From positions 1-19,273 of the forward strand of contig JAVMKL010000225.1 in assembly GCA_031732875.1 (NCBI GenBank): a stretch of DNA of 19,273 bases, in the 5' to 3' direction. The notes under the pieces are model-generated. The model saw only the letters and a program-made list of their open reading frames with translations, did not search any database and was not told the DNA's origin. This document shows positions 1 to 6,594 of the stretch, piece after piece (positions within the stretch are counted from its first letter, which is position 1; each line of letters opens with the position of its first letter). The DNA is from JAVMKJ01 sp031732875. Lineage in GTDB: Bacteria > Pseudomonadota > Gammaproteobacteria > Competibacterales > Competibacteraceae. The translations under genes and the position numbers were made by a program.

Positions 1-1
1 C

Positions 2-220
2 ATCTACGAAAGCAAGGGCCGCGAAGAGGGCCTAGCGACCTTAAAAGGGCTGGACATCAAGGTTAAAATAGCGATGGCCCTGGAAGAACATTATGCCTTG
101 TCCCAGGATATTGAGTTTGGGATTACCAATGGCAAAGTCAGCATTCTGCAAACCCGGCCCATCACGATGCGGAAAATCGGAGACGGACTCCAGCTTTCTC
201 AGTTTTCCCTGGGGAAATGA
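2..220 (+). CDS. PEP/pyruvate-binding (PPDK N-terminal domain) protein, 3' end only
   Basis: Reading from base 2 gives 72 codons and a TGA, with no start in the window, so this is the C-terminal end of a longer gene. The segment around FGITNGKVSILQTRPIT resembles the end of the ATP-grasp nucleotide-binding domain of PEP synthase and pyruvate phosphate dikinase, where a beta hairpin closes with an (L/V)QxRP motif. In full-length PpsA or PpdK this point is followed by the phosphohistidine and PEP-binding domains. Here the protein stops about 18 residues after the QTRP motif, so it is probably a stand-alone N-terminal domain protein. Its partner or substrate cannot be told from this fragment. 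Its last 22 bases overlap convergently with the end of the methyltransferase on the other strand. Confidence 0.7.
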   Translation: MYESKGREEGLATLKGLDIKVKIAMALEEHYALSQDIEFGITNGKVSILQTRPITMRKIGDGLQLSQFSLGK

Positions 221-1101
221 CCGGTTGCGGGCCACTCATCCAGCCAGGCGAACAAATCCCAGTGTCCCACCCGCAACCGCGATTCTCTTCGTTCGATCAG
301 GCGGCGGCGATCCGCCGACCAACTCTCCAGCCAGGCGCCCGGTTCGGGATCGAGTTGCCGGGCCGCCTCGACCCAGCCCGCCAGCAGCGCCGCCTGCATT
401 TCGGCCTGCTCCGATCCCAACCGCCAGGGACTGGGCCGCAACGCAACGCAGTAGCCGAGGCGCTCCAGCAGAGTCGCCAGCGCGGGAGCCGCATCGGGAC
501 CGAGCGCGCGGCCGAAACCCTTGTCGGTCCGCTGATGGCGGTTCACCCGTTCGCGCGCGCCCTCGTCACCTTCCATCGCCGGCTCCCAGGCGATGGCGCC
601 GTCGTAGCTGAGGACGATGCAGACCGCCGCCCGCCATTCCCAGCAACGCCGGGCCAACCGCTCCAACCAGCCGGACGACACCAGATCGATCAGGGCGGAG
701 GCGGTCACCAGATTTACGTCCTGAAAACTTAGTCGCTCCCACTCACCGGCCAGATCCAGGCACAACTGCTCCAGCCGGCAACGGTTCGCCGCATCGGCCA
801 ATACCAACCCTCCGTTCTCATCGACCGCCGCCATGCCCCGTTCCGCCGCCCACCGGCGGAACAGACCCTCGCCGTGCGCCAGCAACGCCGGATCGTGCTC
901 CACCAGCCGCCAGCGCTGTTCGCCGCCCAGCAACGGAGCCAAAAATCGGACGTTGGCGCCAGTGCCGCCGCCCAAATCCAGAACGGCCAGGGCGGCGTAC
1001 CGCCGGCGCCAAGCGAGCAGGCGGGCGGTTAACCCCGGGTTGCGGGAAGCAGCGTCCACCGGTTCGCGGAACGCGAGCCACTCGGCCGAAAAACCGCTCA
1101 T
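199..1101 (-). CDS. class I SAM-dependent methyltransferase
   Basis: This encodes about 300 residues. A glycine-rich motif I (VLDLGGGTGAN, residues 40-50) is followed by an acidic loop (VEHDP, about residue 67), the standard S-adenosylmethionine-binding arrangement of a Rossmann-fold methyltransferase. No DNA- or RNA-specific catalytic motif is visible, so a small molecule, lipid or glycan acceptor is more likely. I chose the ATG at 1101 rather than an in-frame start at 1143 because it overlaps the TGA of the glycosyltransferase in an ATGA arrangement, which implies translational coupling. It is the last gene of the operon with the dehydrogenase, PTPS-like protein and glycosyltransferase, so it probably methylates the product of that pathway. 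The substrate is unknown. Confidence 0.82.
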   Translation of the reverse strand: MSGFSAEWLAFREPVDAASRNPGLTARLLAWRRRYAALAVLDLGGGTGANVRFLAPLLGGEQRWRLVEHDPALLAHGEGLFRRWAAERGMAAVDENGGLVLADAANRCRLEQLCLDLAGEWERLSFQDVNLVTASALIDLVSSGWLERLARRCWEWRAAVCIVLSYDGAIAWEPAMEGDEGARERVNRHQRTDKGFGRALGPDAAPALATLLERLGYCVALRPSPWRLGSEQAEMQAALLAGWVEAARQLDPEPGAWLESWSADRRRLIERRESRLRVGHWDLFAWLDEWPATGHFPREN

Positions 1102-2153
1102 CGCGCCGGCACGGCGGCCAGTGTCGCGGCGAATTGGCTGCAAACGCTCGGCCAGTCGGGCAGAGTCCGACGCGCCGCCCGGGCACCGGCCGCGAGTCGC
1201 TGGCGCAGTTCGGGTTCGGTCATCACCCGCGCCAGGGCCTCGGCCAGGGCTGCTTCATCGCCGGGTGGGACCAGCAGCCCCGCATCCGCCGGCACCGTAT
1301 CGGGAATCGCCCCGGCGGTGGTGCTGACGATCGGCAAACCCCGTGCGAGCGCCTCGGCCAGCACCATGCCGTAACCTTCGTACCAGGACGGCAGAACGAA
1401 CAAATCCGCCTGCTGGTATCGGGCCGCCAACGCGTCCGCGTCCAGCTCCCCCAGCAGCTCGACGCGGTCCATCAGTCCCAGTTCCTCGATCAATCCCCGC
1501 AACAGGATGACGGAAGCCGGGTCGAGCGTGTCGCTGCCCGCGCAGTCCAGCCGCCAGGACAGGTGTCGGAGGCGCGCCAGCGCCCGGAACAGCACGGCAT
1601 GGCCCTTGCGGGGCGTCAGGCTGGCCGCGCAGAACAGAACCCACTGTTCCCCCCGGCCCGAGCCCGCCGCGAGGGAGGCAGGCTCGGTGCCGGGCGGCAC
1701 CACGGTGCATCGTTCTGGTGGAACGTCGTAATCGGCCAGTGCCCGTACCGTGCTGGGACTGGTCGCGATGACGTGGCGGACGTGGCGCAACGCCTCGCGT
1801 TCGCTGGCGTAAAGCTGCCGGCTCACCGCCGGGCGCAGCCCGGTTTCCAGCGCCAGCGGGTGATGGACCAGCGCGATCAAACGCAACCGGTCCCGGTGGG
1901 CGGCGACGACCTCGGGCATGGCCCCCAACGCCAGGCCGTCGATCACCGCCAGCGCCCGTTCCGGCAGCGCGGCCAGCACCGCGTCGGCCTCCCGCAGCGC
2001 CGCCGGGGTCGGCAGGGGAAACGCGGCATCGAGACGATGCAGTTCCACCCGCCAGCCCAGCGCCGTCAGCCCGGCCATGATCCGGCGGTCGTAGAGGTAA
2101 CCGCCGGTGCGGGTTTCGGGGTCGCCGGGAATCAGGAAATGCGCGGATCTCAA
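1098..2153 (-). CDS. GT4-type (GT-B fold) glycosyltransferase, probable TTG start
   Basis: This encodes about 351 residues. The N terminus has a glycine-rich loop (TGGYLYDRR, residues 16-24) typical of GT-B donor/acceptor sites. The C-terminal half carries the retaining GT4 signature WYEGYGMVLAEAL, with the EX7E pair at Glu259 and Glu267, then GLPIVSTTAGAIPD. The open frame runs upstream to 2558, but that extension is only a shadow of the PTPS-like gene and contains no family sequence. The TTG at 2153 overlaps the TGA of the PTPS-like gene (TTGA), has a GAAGGG-like ribosome site about 8 bases upstream, and places the family N terminus correctly. No ATG exists before the glycine loop. The enzyme would transfer a sugar from a nucleotide sugar to the pathway intermediate; donor and acceptor are unknown. 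Confidence 0.85.
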   Translation of the reverse strand: MRSAHFLIPGDPETRTGGYLYDRRIMAGLTALGWRVELHRLDAAFPLPTPAALREADAVLAALPERALAVIDGLALGAMPEVVAAHRDRLRLIALVHHPLALETGLRPAVSRQLYASEREALRHVRHVIATSPSTVRALADYDVPPERCTVVPPGTEPASLAAGSGRGEQWVLFCAASLTPRKGHAVLFRALARLRHLSWRLDCAGSDTLDPASVILLRGLIEELGLMDRVELLGELDADALAARYQQADLFVLPSWYEGYGMVLAEALARGLPIVSTTAGAIPDTVPADAGLLVPPGDEAALAEALARVMTEPELRQRLAAGARAARRTLPDWPSVCSQFAATLAAVPAR

Positions 2154-2551
2154 GGCAGCGGCCCTTCGTAGGACGCCCAGGCTACGTGGGATTCGCGCAG
2201 GGTGACCCGCATGGCGGTCAGGCCGGCCGCGTTCGGCCCCAATCGGCCGTTCGCGATTCGCGCCGCGACCCGATCGTGGATTTCCCGCGCCAGGAATTCG
2301 GTGGTGGTGTTGCGGCCGGCGAATTCCGGCAGGGCGTCGAGATCGCGGTAGTTCAGTTCGTCCAGGACGGCGCGCAGGCATTCGCCCAACTGGCCGATGT
2401 CGGCCACCACGCCGTCGGAATCCAGGTCGGGACGGCGCAGTTCCAGATCCACGACATAGGTCGCGCCGTGCGGGCGCTGGGCGGGTCCGAAGGTCTCCCC
2501 CCGGAAACTGTGGGCGATCATGAAGTGGTCGCGAACGCAAACGGTGTACAT
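2150..2551 (-). CDS. 6-pyruvoyl-tetrahydropterin synthase / QueD-like protein with altered active site
   Basis: This encodes 133 residues, the usual size for the T-fold PTPS/QueD family. Family landmarks are an N-terminal strand with a zinc-ligand-like His (MIAHSF, His14), a second His in PHGATY (His28), the VVADIGQL segment, NTTTEFLA and a late conserved Glu in LRES. QueD enzymes normally carry CxxxHGH, giving the catalytic Cys and two zinc His. Here the stretch is AQRPHGA, so Ala24 replaces Cys and Ala30 replaces the third His. The LDHHYLND-like segment reads LNYRDLD, so the catalytic His is also gone. The fold is clear, but canonical 6-carboxytetrahydropterin synthase activity is doubtful. 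It starts 21 bases after the dehydrogenase and overlaps the glycosyltransferase start, so it belongs to that operon rather than a queuosine locus. Confidence 0.85.
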   Translation of the reverse strand: MYTVCVRDHFMIAHSFRGETFGPAQRPHGATYVVDLELRRPDLDSDGVVADIGQLGECLRAVLDELNYRDLDALPEFAGRNTTTEFLAREIHDRVAARIANGRLGPNAAGLTAMRVTLRESHVAWASYEGPLP

Positions 2552-2572
2552 GGCTCAACCTTTAGCCTTGGG

Positions 2573-3559
2573 TTAATCGGCATAGACGATGCGATGGCAG
2601 AGAACGCCCGGCGGGTCGCGGCTCAGTTCGGCCATGACCCGCGGCAGGTCGGCGAAGGGGCTTTCGCCGCTGATCAGCGCATCCAATACCGGATCCTCCA
2701 GCAACTCCATCACGGTCGCCATGCGCCGCCGGTGGTCCCAACGCCCGCGCTGGGCGACCGCGATGCCGCCGACCTGGGAACTCCGGATGCTGAGCCGCCT
2801 GGCATGAAAATCCTCGCCCAGCGGCAGGCTGACCGGCCGCGCGCCGAACCAGCTCGCCTCCACCACCACCGCCTCGAAATCCGCCAGGCCCAGCGCCGTC
2901 GCCAGGCCGGCGGGCGCGCCGCTGGCGTGGATCAGCAGATCCTGTCCGCCTTCGGCCCGGTCCGGGCGAGCGAAACCAACCCCCAGCCGCTCGGCGATGA
3001 CCGCCCTCCCCGGATCGACATCCACCAGTTGTATCCGGCAACCCGGCAACCGTCCCGCCAGCCGGGCGACCAGACAGCCGACCGTGCCGGCGCCGATCAC
3101 CGTGATGCGGTCGCCCAGGCGGGGCGCGGCGTCCCAGAGTACGTTGAGGGCGGTTTCCAGATTCGCGGCCAGCACCGCCCGGGCGGGGGGGACCCGCGGC
3201 GGTACCGGGGTAACCGCCACCGCCGGAACCACGTAGCGGTCCTGGTGCGGATAGAGACAGAACACGATGCGACCGCTCAGGGCTTCCGGACCGGTCTCGA
3301 CCACGCCGACGTTGCAATAGCCGTATTTCACCGGCGCGGGGAATTCGCCCTGCTGGAAAGGTGCCCGCATGGCGCGATACTGACTGGGCGGTACTTCGCC
3401 GCGAAACACCAGGCTTTCGGTGCCGCGGCTGATGCCGGTGTGGAGCGCCCGCACCAGCACCTCATCCGGACCGGGGGCCACCAGCCTTTCGGGACGAATT
3501 TCGCCATGGCCGGGGGCCGCGAGCCAGAACGCCCGTGCTTGCAAACGATCGGTTTTCAT
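2573..3559 (-). CDS. MDR-superfamily dehydrogenase lacking zinc ligands (BchC-like)
   Basis: This encodes about 328 residues. A GroES-like N-terminal domain is followed by a Rossmann nucleotide-binding domain with VIGAGTVGCLVARL (glycine motif at 156-161) and an acidic beta-2 end (VDVDPGR), favouring NAD(H). The region that normally holds the catalytic Cys reads GISRGTES (42-49), and the usual GHE segment reads KYGYCNVG (78-85), so the catalytic zinc site appears absent. The GISxGTE pattern recalls BchC-type dehydrogenases of bacteriochlorophyll synthesis, but no photosynthesis genes are nearby. The ATG at 3559 fits the family N terminus; an upstream start at 3628 would run into the divergent gene. 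It is the first gene of the four-gene operon and would supply an oxidoreduction step. Confidence 0.82.
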   Translation of the reverse strand: MKTDRLQARAFWLAAPGHGEIRPERLVAPGPDEVLVRALHTGISRGTESLVFRGEVPPSQYRAMRAPFQQGEFPAPVKYGYCNVGVVETGPEALSGRIVFCLYPHQDRYVVPAVAVTPVPPRVPPARAVLAANLETALNVLWDAAPRLGDRITVIGAGTVGCLVARLAGRLPGCRIQLVDVDPGRAVIAERLGVGFARPDRAEGGQDLLIHASGAPAGLATALGLADFEAVVVEASWFGARPVSLPLGEDFHARRLSIRSSQVGGIAVAQRGRWDHRRRMATVMELLEDPVLDALISGESPFADLPRVMAELSRDPPGVLCHRIVYAD

Positions 3560-3594
3560 TGCTGAATGATGGTTGATCGACCAGGTTATCCGCA

Positions 3595-4347
3595 ATGCAT
3601 TCTTCCACCGCATCCCCGCTCCAGCCACTCGTGATCAGCGCTCTGCTGAACGTCGTCCCCATGCTGTTGCTGGTGGCCGGAACCGCGACCGCCATCGCTC
3701 CGGTTTTCCAATTGCCCGCCGGTTACACGGCCCAGTGTCTCGCCGTGTTCGCGGGGTTGCTGCTCGCCCTGAGTCCTTTCCTGCCGCAACATCTGCCGCT
3801 GGAACGCTTCGGAACGGCCAACCGCGTCACCCTGCTGCGCGCCGGCATCGCCGCTCTGATGGCCGGTCTGATCGGATGGCCGACGATACAACCCGGTCTG
3901 GCCTGGTTCATGGCCGTTCTCGCCGCGATGGCCCTGATGCTCGACGGGGTCGATGGCTGGCTGGCGCGACGCAGCGGCATGGAGAGTCCGTTCGGTGCCC
4001 GGTTCGACATGGAGGTGGATGCCTTCTTCATTCTGATCCTGGCCGTGCTGGTCCACCAGTCGGACAAGGCCGGCGGTTGGGTACTGCTGTCGGGCGCCCT
4101 GCGCTACGGCTTCGTCGCGCTGGGTTACGCCCTGCCCTGGCTGCGTCGGCCGCTGCCGCCGCGCAAGCGCCGGCAAACCGCGTGCGTCATCCAAACCGCC
4201 GTCCTGGTGCTGTGCCTGGCGCCACCCCTGGTTCGACCGTGGACGACGGCGCTGGCCACCGGCGCCCTGGGTCTGCTGGCGCTATCCTTTACGGTGGATA
4301 CCATCTGGCTGGCGCGCCGTGCCGCTCGTCAGGAGGCAGCGCCATGA
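3595..4347 (+). CDS. CDP-alcohol phosphatidyltransferase family membrane enzyme
   Basis: This encodes 250 residues with several hydrophobic membrane segments. The complete CAPT catalytic motif is present: Asp117-x2-Asp120-Gly121-x2-Ala124-Arg125-x8-Gly134-x3-Asp138-x3-Asp142. Enzymes of this family move a phosphoalcohol between a CDP-linked donor and an alcohol acceptor at the inner membrane, making phospholipids or phospho-polyols. ANRVTLLRA upstream of the motif is also typical. It diverges from the dehydrogenase operon with only 35 bases between the two start codons, so the promoters must overlap. It converges with the sulfatase-like gene. This context suggests a specialised lipid rather than bulk PgsA or PssA activity. 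The alcohol acceptor cannot be read from the sequence. Confidence 0.88.
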   Translation: MHSSTASPLQPLVISALLNVVPMLLLVAGTATAIAPVFQLPAGYTAQCLAVFAGLLLALSPFLPQHLPLERFGTANRVTLLRAGIAALMAGLIGWPTIQPGLAWFMAVLAAMALMLDGVDGWLARRSGMESPFGARFDMEVDAFFILILAVLVHQSDKAGGWVLLSGALRYGFVALGYALPWLRRPLPPRKRRQTACVIQTAVLVLCLAPPLVRPWTTALATGALGLLALSFTVDTIWLARRAARQEAAP

Positions 4348-4367
4348 ACGACCGATGTGGAACGGAA

Positions 4368-6005
4368 TCACCGAATTCGAGACCCGCCAGCAGTGACTGG
4401 CGCCGGACCGAGCGGCCCCGGGCCGTCCAGCGTTCGCAGCAGCAGCGGACCCAGGGTCTCGATGCCGCCCAGCATCGCTTGGTCCGGCGTCATGCCGGGC
4501 CGGAATCCCGCCGCCACGAAGGCGGCGATCAGTGCCGGGTCGCGGGAAAAGACGTGGACCGGCACCTGCCAGGAAATCTCGCGACCGCCGACCACCGCCG
4601 GCGGCTGGTGGTCGCCGAGCACCAGCAGCAGGGCGTTCGGGGGAGCGTGCAAGCGCAAATAGCCGCCCAGCACGTCGAGATTGTAGCGGATGCTCCGAAC
4701 GTAGGCCGCTCCCAGCGCCTGGCCGTCCAGCCGCTCGTTCAGTTCCGCCGCGCCCGACGCGGCGGTCCCGCCGGGCGCGGCGTCGAGGCGGCTCCAGTCC
4801 GGCTGATAGGGCGGCAGCGGCGCGAACGGGGCATGGCTGTTGATGGTCGGAAAGAACACGAACAGCGGCGGGCGCCCGGCGGGCGCCATTTCACTCTGGT
4901 GAACCCGGTACAGGCTGTACTGGTCGGGAATGACCCACCAGCCGTAGGCGGGACCGCGATAATCCAGGCGCTCGGCATTGTAGAGTTCCGCGAACTGGTA
5001 GAACCGTCCTTCCGGCCACGGATAACGCAGGCCCGGCATCACGGCGACGGTCCGGTAACCGGCGGCGGCGAAGCGGCTGACCAGGGTGGGCCGGTCGGTG
5101 GTCAACAGATACTGGTAGTCGCCCTGATCGGCGATCCGTAGTCCGGACAGCAGGCTGGAATGGGCCAGCCACGACACCCCGCCGAAGGTACTGGATTCCA
5201 CCCGGGCCGAGGCGACCCGCCAGCCGGCTGCGTCCAGGGATCGTTCCAGCGCCGCGAAATCGCCGGCGAGCGGGGCCGCGAAGGAGGGATCGTCGAACAC
5301 CAGCGCGCCGTAGGACTCGAAAAAGAGCACGAACAGGTCGCCCTTCCCCAGCCGGTTCAGGTCCGAGGCGGGCAACAGCGGTCGAGCGGCCAGCCGATCA
5401 TGGTTGCGAAACACGGTCGCGGCCAGCGTCAGCCGGACCTGCTCGGCCAGCATGGCGGTGACCGGCAACGCGAACCCGTGTTCCGTCCGCAGGCCCGGAC
5501 TCAGCCGGCCGGCGCCGTACAGAACGATGAGCACCGCCGCCAGCGCGCCCAGCGAACGTCGCCCGACCGGCCGGCCCAGCGCTGTCAGGACCGTATCGAG
5601 CGACCAGCGCAGGACGGCGACCAGCGCGCCGAACGACGCCAGCAGCGCCAGCGCGCCCAGCAGCAGTTGCCACCCCGCCACGCGGTCCAGGAACATGGCC
5701 GCCACACGGGGCAGGTGTTGGCTGTCCCAATACAGATGGATCGATCGCCCCATCAGCGCCGGCACGGTGACATCCACGTAGCGTCCCAGCACGAGGATCA
5801 GGTAGCCGCCCAGAATCGCGCCCCGCGCGGCGCGCCCCGGCACGCCCCGCCAAGCGATCGCCAGCGCGAGCGCGAGCAGCAGCACCGCCAACTCGATGGA
5901 GAATTCGGGCGCCCAGCGCACCCCGGCCGTCGGCCATCGATTCTGGAAAGTCAGCGCCGAGTCGAGCACGAACAGCGCCAATAGCAACTTGAGGAAATTC
6001 GGCAT
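4368..6005 (-). CDS. membrane-anchored sulfatase/alkaline-phosphatase superfamily hydrolase (LtaS-like)
   Basis: This encodes 545 residues. About five N-terminal hydrophobic segments (residues 3-165) precede a large soluble domain that would face the periplasm. That domain shows the metal-dependent hydrolase pattern of LtaS and OpgB relatives: VLFFESYG with metal ligand Glu230, a nucleophile segment SSTFGGVSWLAHSSLLSG (Thr273 likely nucleophile), NSHAPF with His391, and LGDHQPP with Asp465-His466. Relatives transfer or hydrolyse phosphoglycerol or phosphoethanolamine head groups; real sulfatase activity would need a formylglycine Cys/Ser motif, not seen here. The ATG at 6005 has a strong GAGGAG site about 9 bases upstream. 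It converges with the CDP-alcohol phosphatidyltransferase (20-base gap), so both probably act on one membrane product. The exact substrate is unknown. Confidence 0.85.
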   Translation of the reverse strand: MPNFLKLLLALFVLDSALTFQNRWPTAGVRWAPEFSIELAVLLLALALAIAWRGVPGRAARGAILGGYLILVLGRYVDVTVPALMGRSIHLYWDSQHLPRVAAMFLDRVAGWQLLLGALALLASFGALVAVLRWSLDTVLTALGRPVGRRSLGALAAVLIVLYGAGRLSPGLRTEHGFALPVTAMLAEQVRLTLAATVFRNHDRLAARPLLPASDLNRLGKGDLFVLFFESYGALVFDDPSFAAPLAGDFAALERSLDAAGWRVASARVESSTFGGVSWLAHSSLLSGLRIADQGDYQYLLTTDRPTLVSRFAAAGYRTVAVMPGLRYPWPEGRFYQFAELYNAERLDYRGPAYGWWVIPDQYSLYRVHQSEMAPAGRPPLFVFFPTINSHAPFAPLPPYQPDWSRLDAAPGGTAASGAAELNERLDGQALGAAYVRSIRYNLDVLGGYLRLHAPPNALLLVLGDHQPPAVVGGREISWQVPVHVFSRDPALIAAFVAAGFRPGMTPDQAMLGGIETLGPLLLRTLDGPGPLGPAPVTAGGSRIR

Positions 6006-6032
6006 CGCTTCGCGCTCCTCGCCCCCCGATCG

Positions 6033-6077
6033 CCGAAGGCCAGCCGGACAAAGCCGGTTTCGACTGGCGGACTTCGG
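6033..6077. repeat. 45-nt nested inverted repeat between divergent genes
   Basis: CCGAAG (6033-6038) and GCCAG (6039-6043) pair with CTGGC (6064-6068) and CTTCGG (6072-6077), with three unpaired bases GGA. Inside, CCGG at 6044-6047 faces CCGG at 6054-6057. It lies between two divergent starts, so it is not at any gene's 3' end. It could be a REP-type element, an operator, or leader RNA structure. Confidence 0.5.
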
Positions 6078-6149
6078 ACGATTGCCGTATCATTTTGAAC
6101 GGTATTAAAAATCGACGATCAAACCCGCTGGCCAGCACGTGGGAGCACC

Positions 6150-6554
6150 ATGAGCAGGGTAGACGAAGAGCAGGACGTCCCGAGCGAGGGCGAAGTTCTG
6201 CAAACCAGCGAGCAGCCCAGCGAGGAAATGCAGCGCTGCCTCGATGAAGTCGTGGCGGTGCTGCGCAAGTACGACGCCGGCGTCACGCTGTGCCTGGCCA
6301 ACGATCGGGAGTCGGTGTTGATGTACCGGATTCCCGAATGGTGCGCGGTGGCGCTAAGCGACAACGGACCGGAAATCAACCCGGACAAACTGTGGCAGAC
6401 CGACGACCTGGAACAGCTCCTGCTCCGCACCTATCGGCTGGCCAGCGCCCTGCGCCACATGAACGAACGCCTGCATGCCGAATCGTCGCGGCTGGAGGAT
6501 TTCGTCAAGGATCTGGGCAAACATCTGCTGGATCCCAACCGCAAGAGTCACTGA
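6150..6554 (+). CDS. small acidic protein of unknown function with C-terminal coiled coil
   Basis: This encodes 134 residues. I do not recognise the family. The first 30 residues are acidic and low in complexity (DEEQDVPSEGE), probably disordered. The middle (residues 31-80) looks like a small folded domain with alternating strands (VTLCLAN, VLMYRIPEWCAVAL). The C terminus (about 85-128) is a long amphipathic helix with heptad spacing, likely a coiled coil. There is no signal peptide or membrane segment, so it is probably cytosolic. The start is supported by GGGAG 6 bases before the ATG. Codon use and GC match the neighbours. It converges with the Sel1-repeat gene and is transcribed away from the sulfatase-like gene. 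The segment could resemble a regulatory or adaptor domain, but no function is claimed. Confidence 0.75.
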   Translation: MSRVDEEQDVPSEGEVLQTSEQPSEEMQRCLDEVVAVLRKYDAGVTLCLANDRESVLMYRIPEWCAVALSDNGPEINPDKLWQTDDLEQLLLRTYRLASALRHMNERLHAESSRLEDFVKDLGKHLLDPNRKSH

Positions 6555-6588
6555 GCCGCCGCGTTCCCCTGGCCGGACTCATGGCGGC
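6555..6588. terminator. possible weak bidirectional terminator hairpin
   Basis: GCCGCC (6555-6560), directly after the stop of the small unknown gene, can pair with GGCGGC (6583-6588), directly before the end of the convergent Sel1-repeat gene. The loop is 22 bases and no T-run follows on either strand, so intrinsic termination would be weak. Confidence 0.25.
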
Positions 6589-6594
6589 GCGCGT

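Noticed and set aside
2154..2558. N-terminal extension of the glycosyltransferase up to 2558
   Set aside because: It is an out-of-frame shadow of the PTPS-like gene, Arg/Pro/Gly-rich and without GT4 features.
4344..5141. A plus-strand frame starting with an ATGA overlap at the end of the CDP-alcohol phosphatidyltransferase gene
   Set aside because: The overlap looks like coupling, but the frame runs antisense through the well-supported sulfatase-like gene and has no recognisable protein features.
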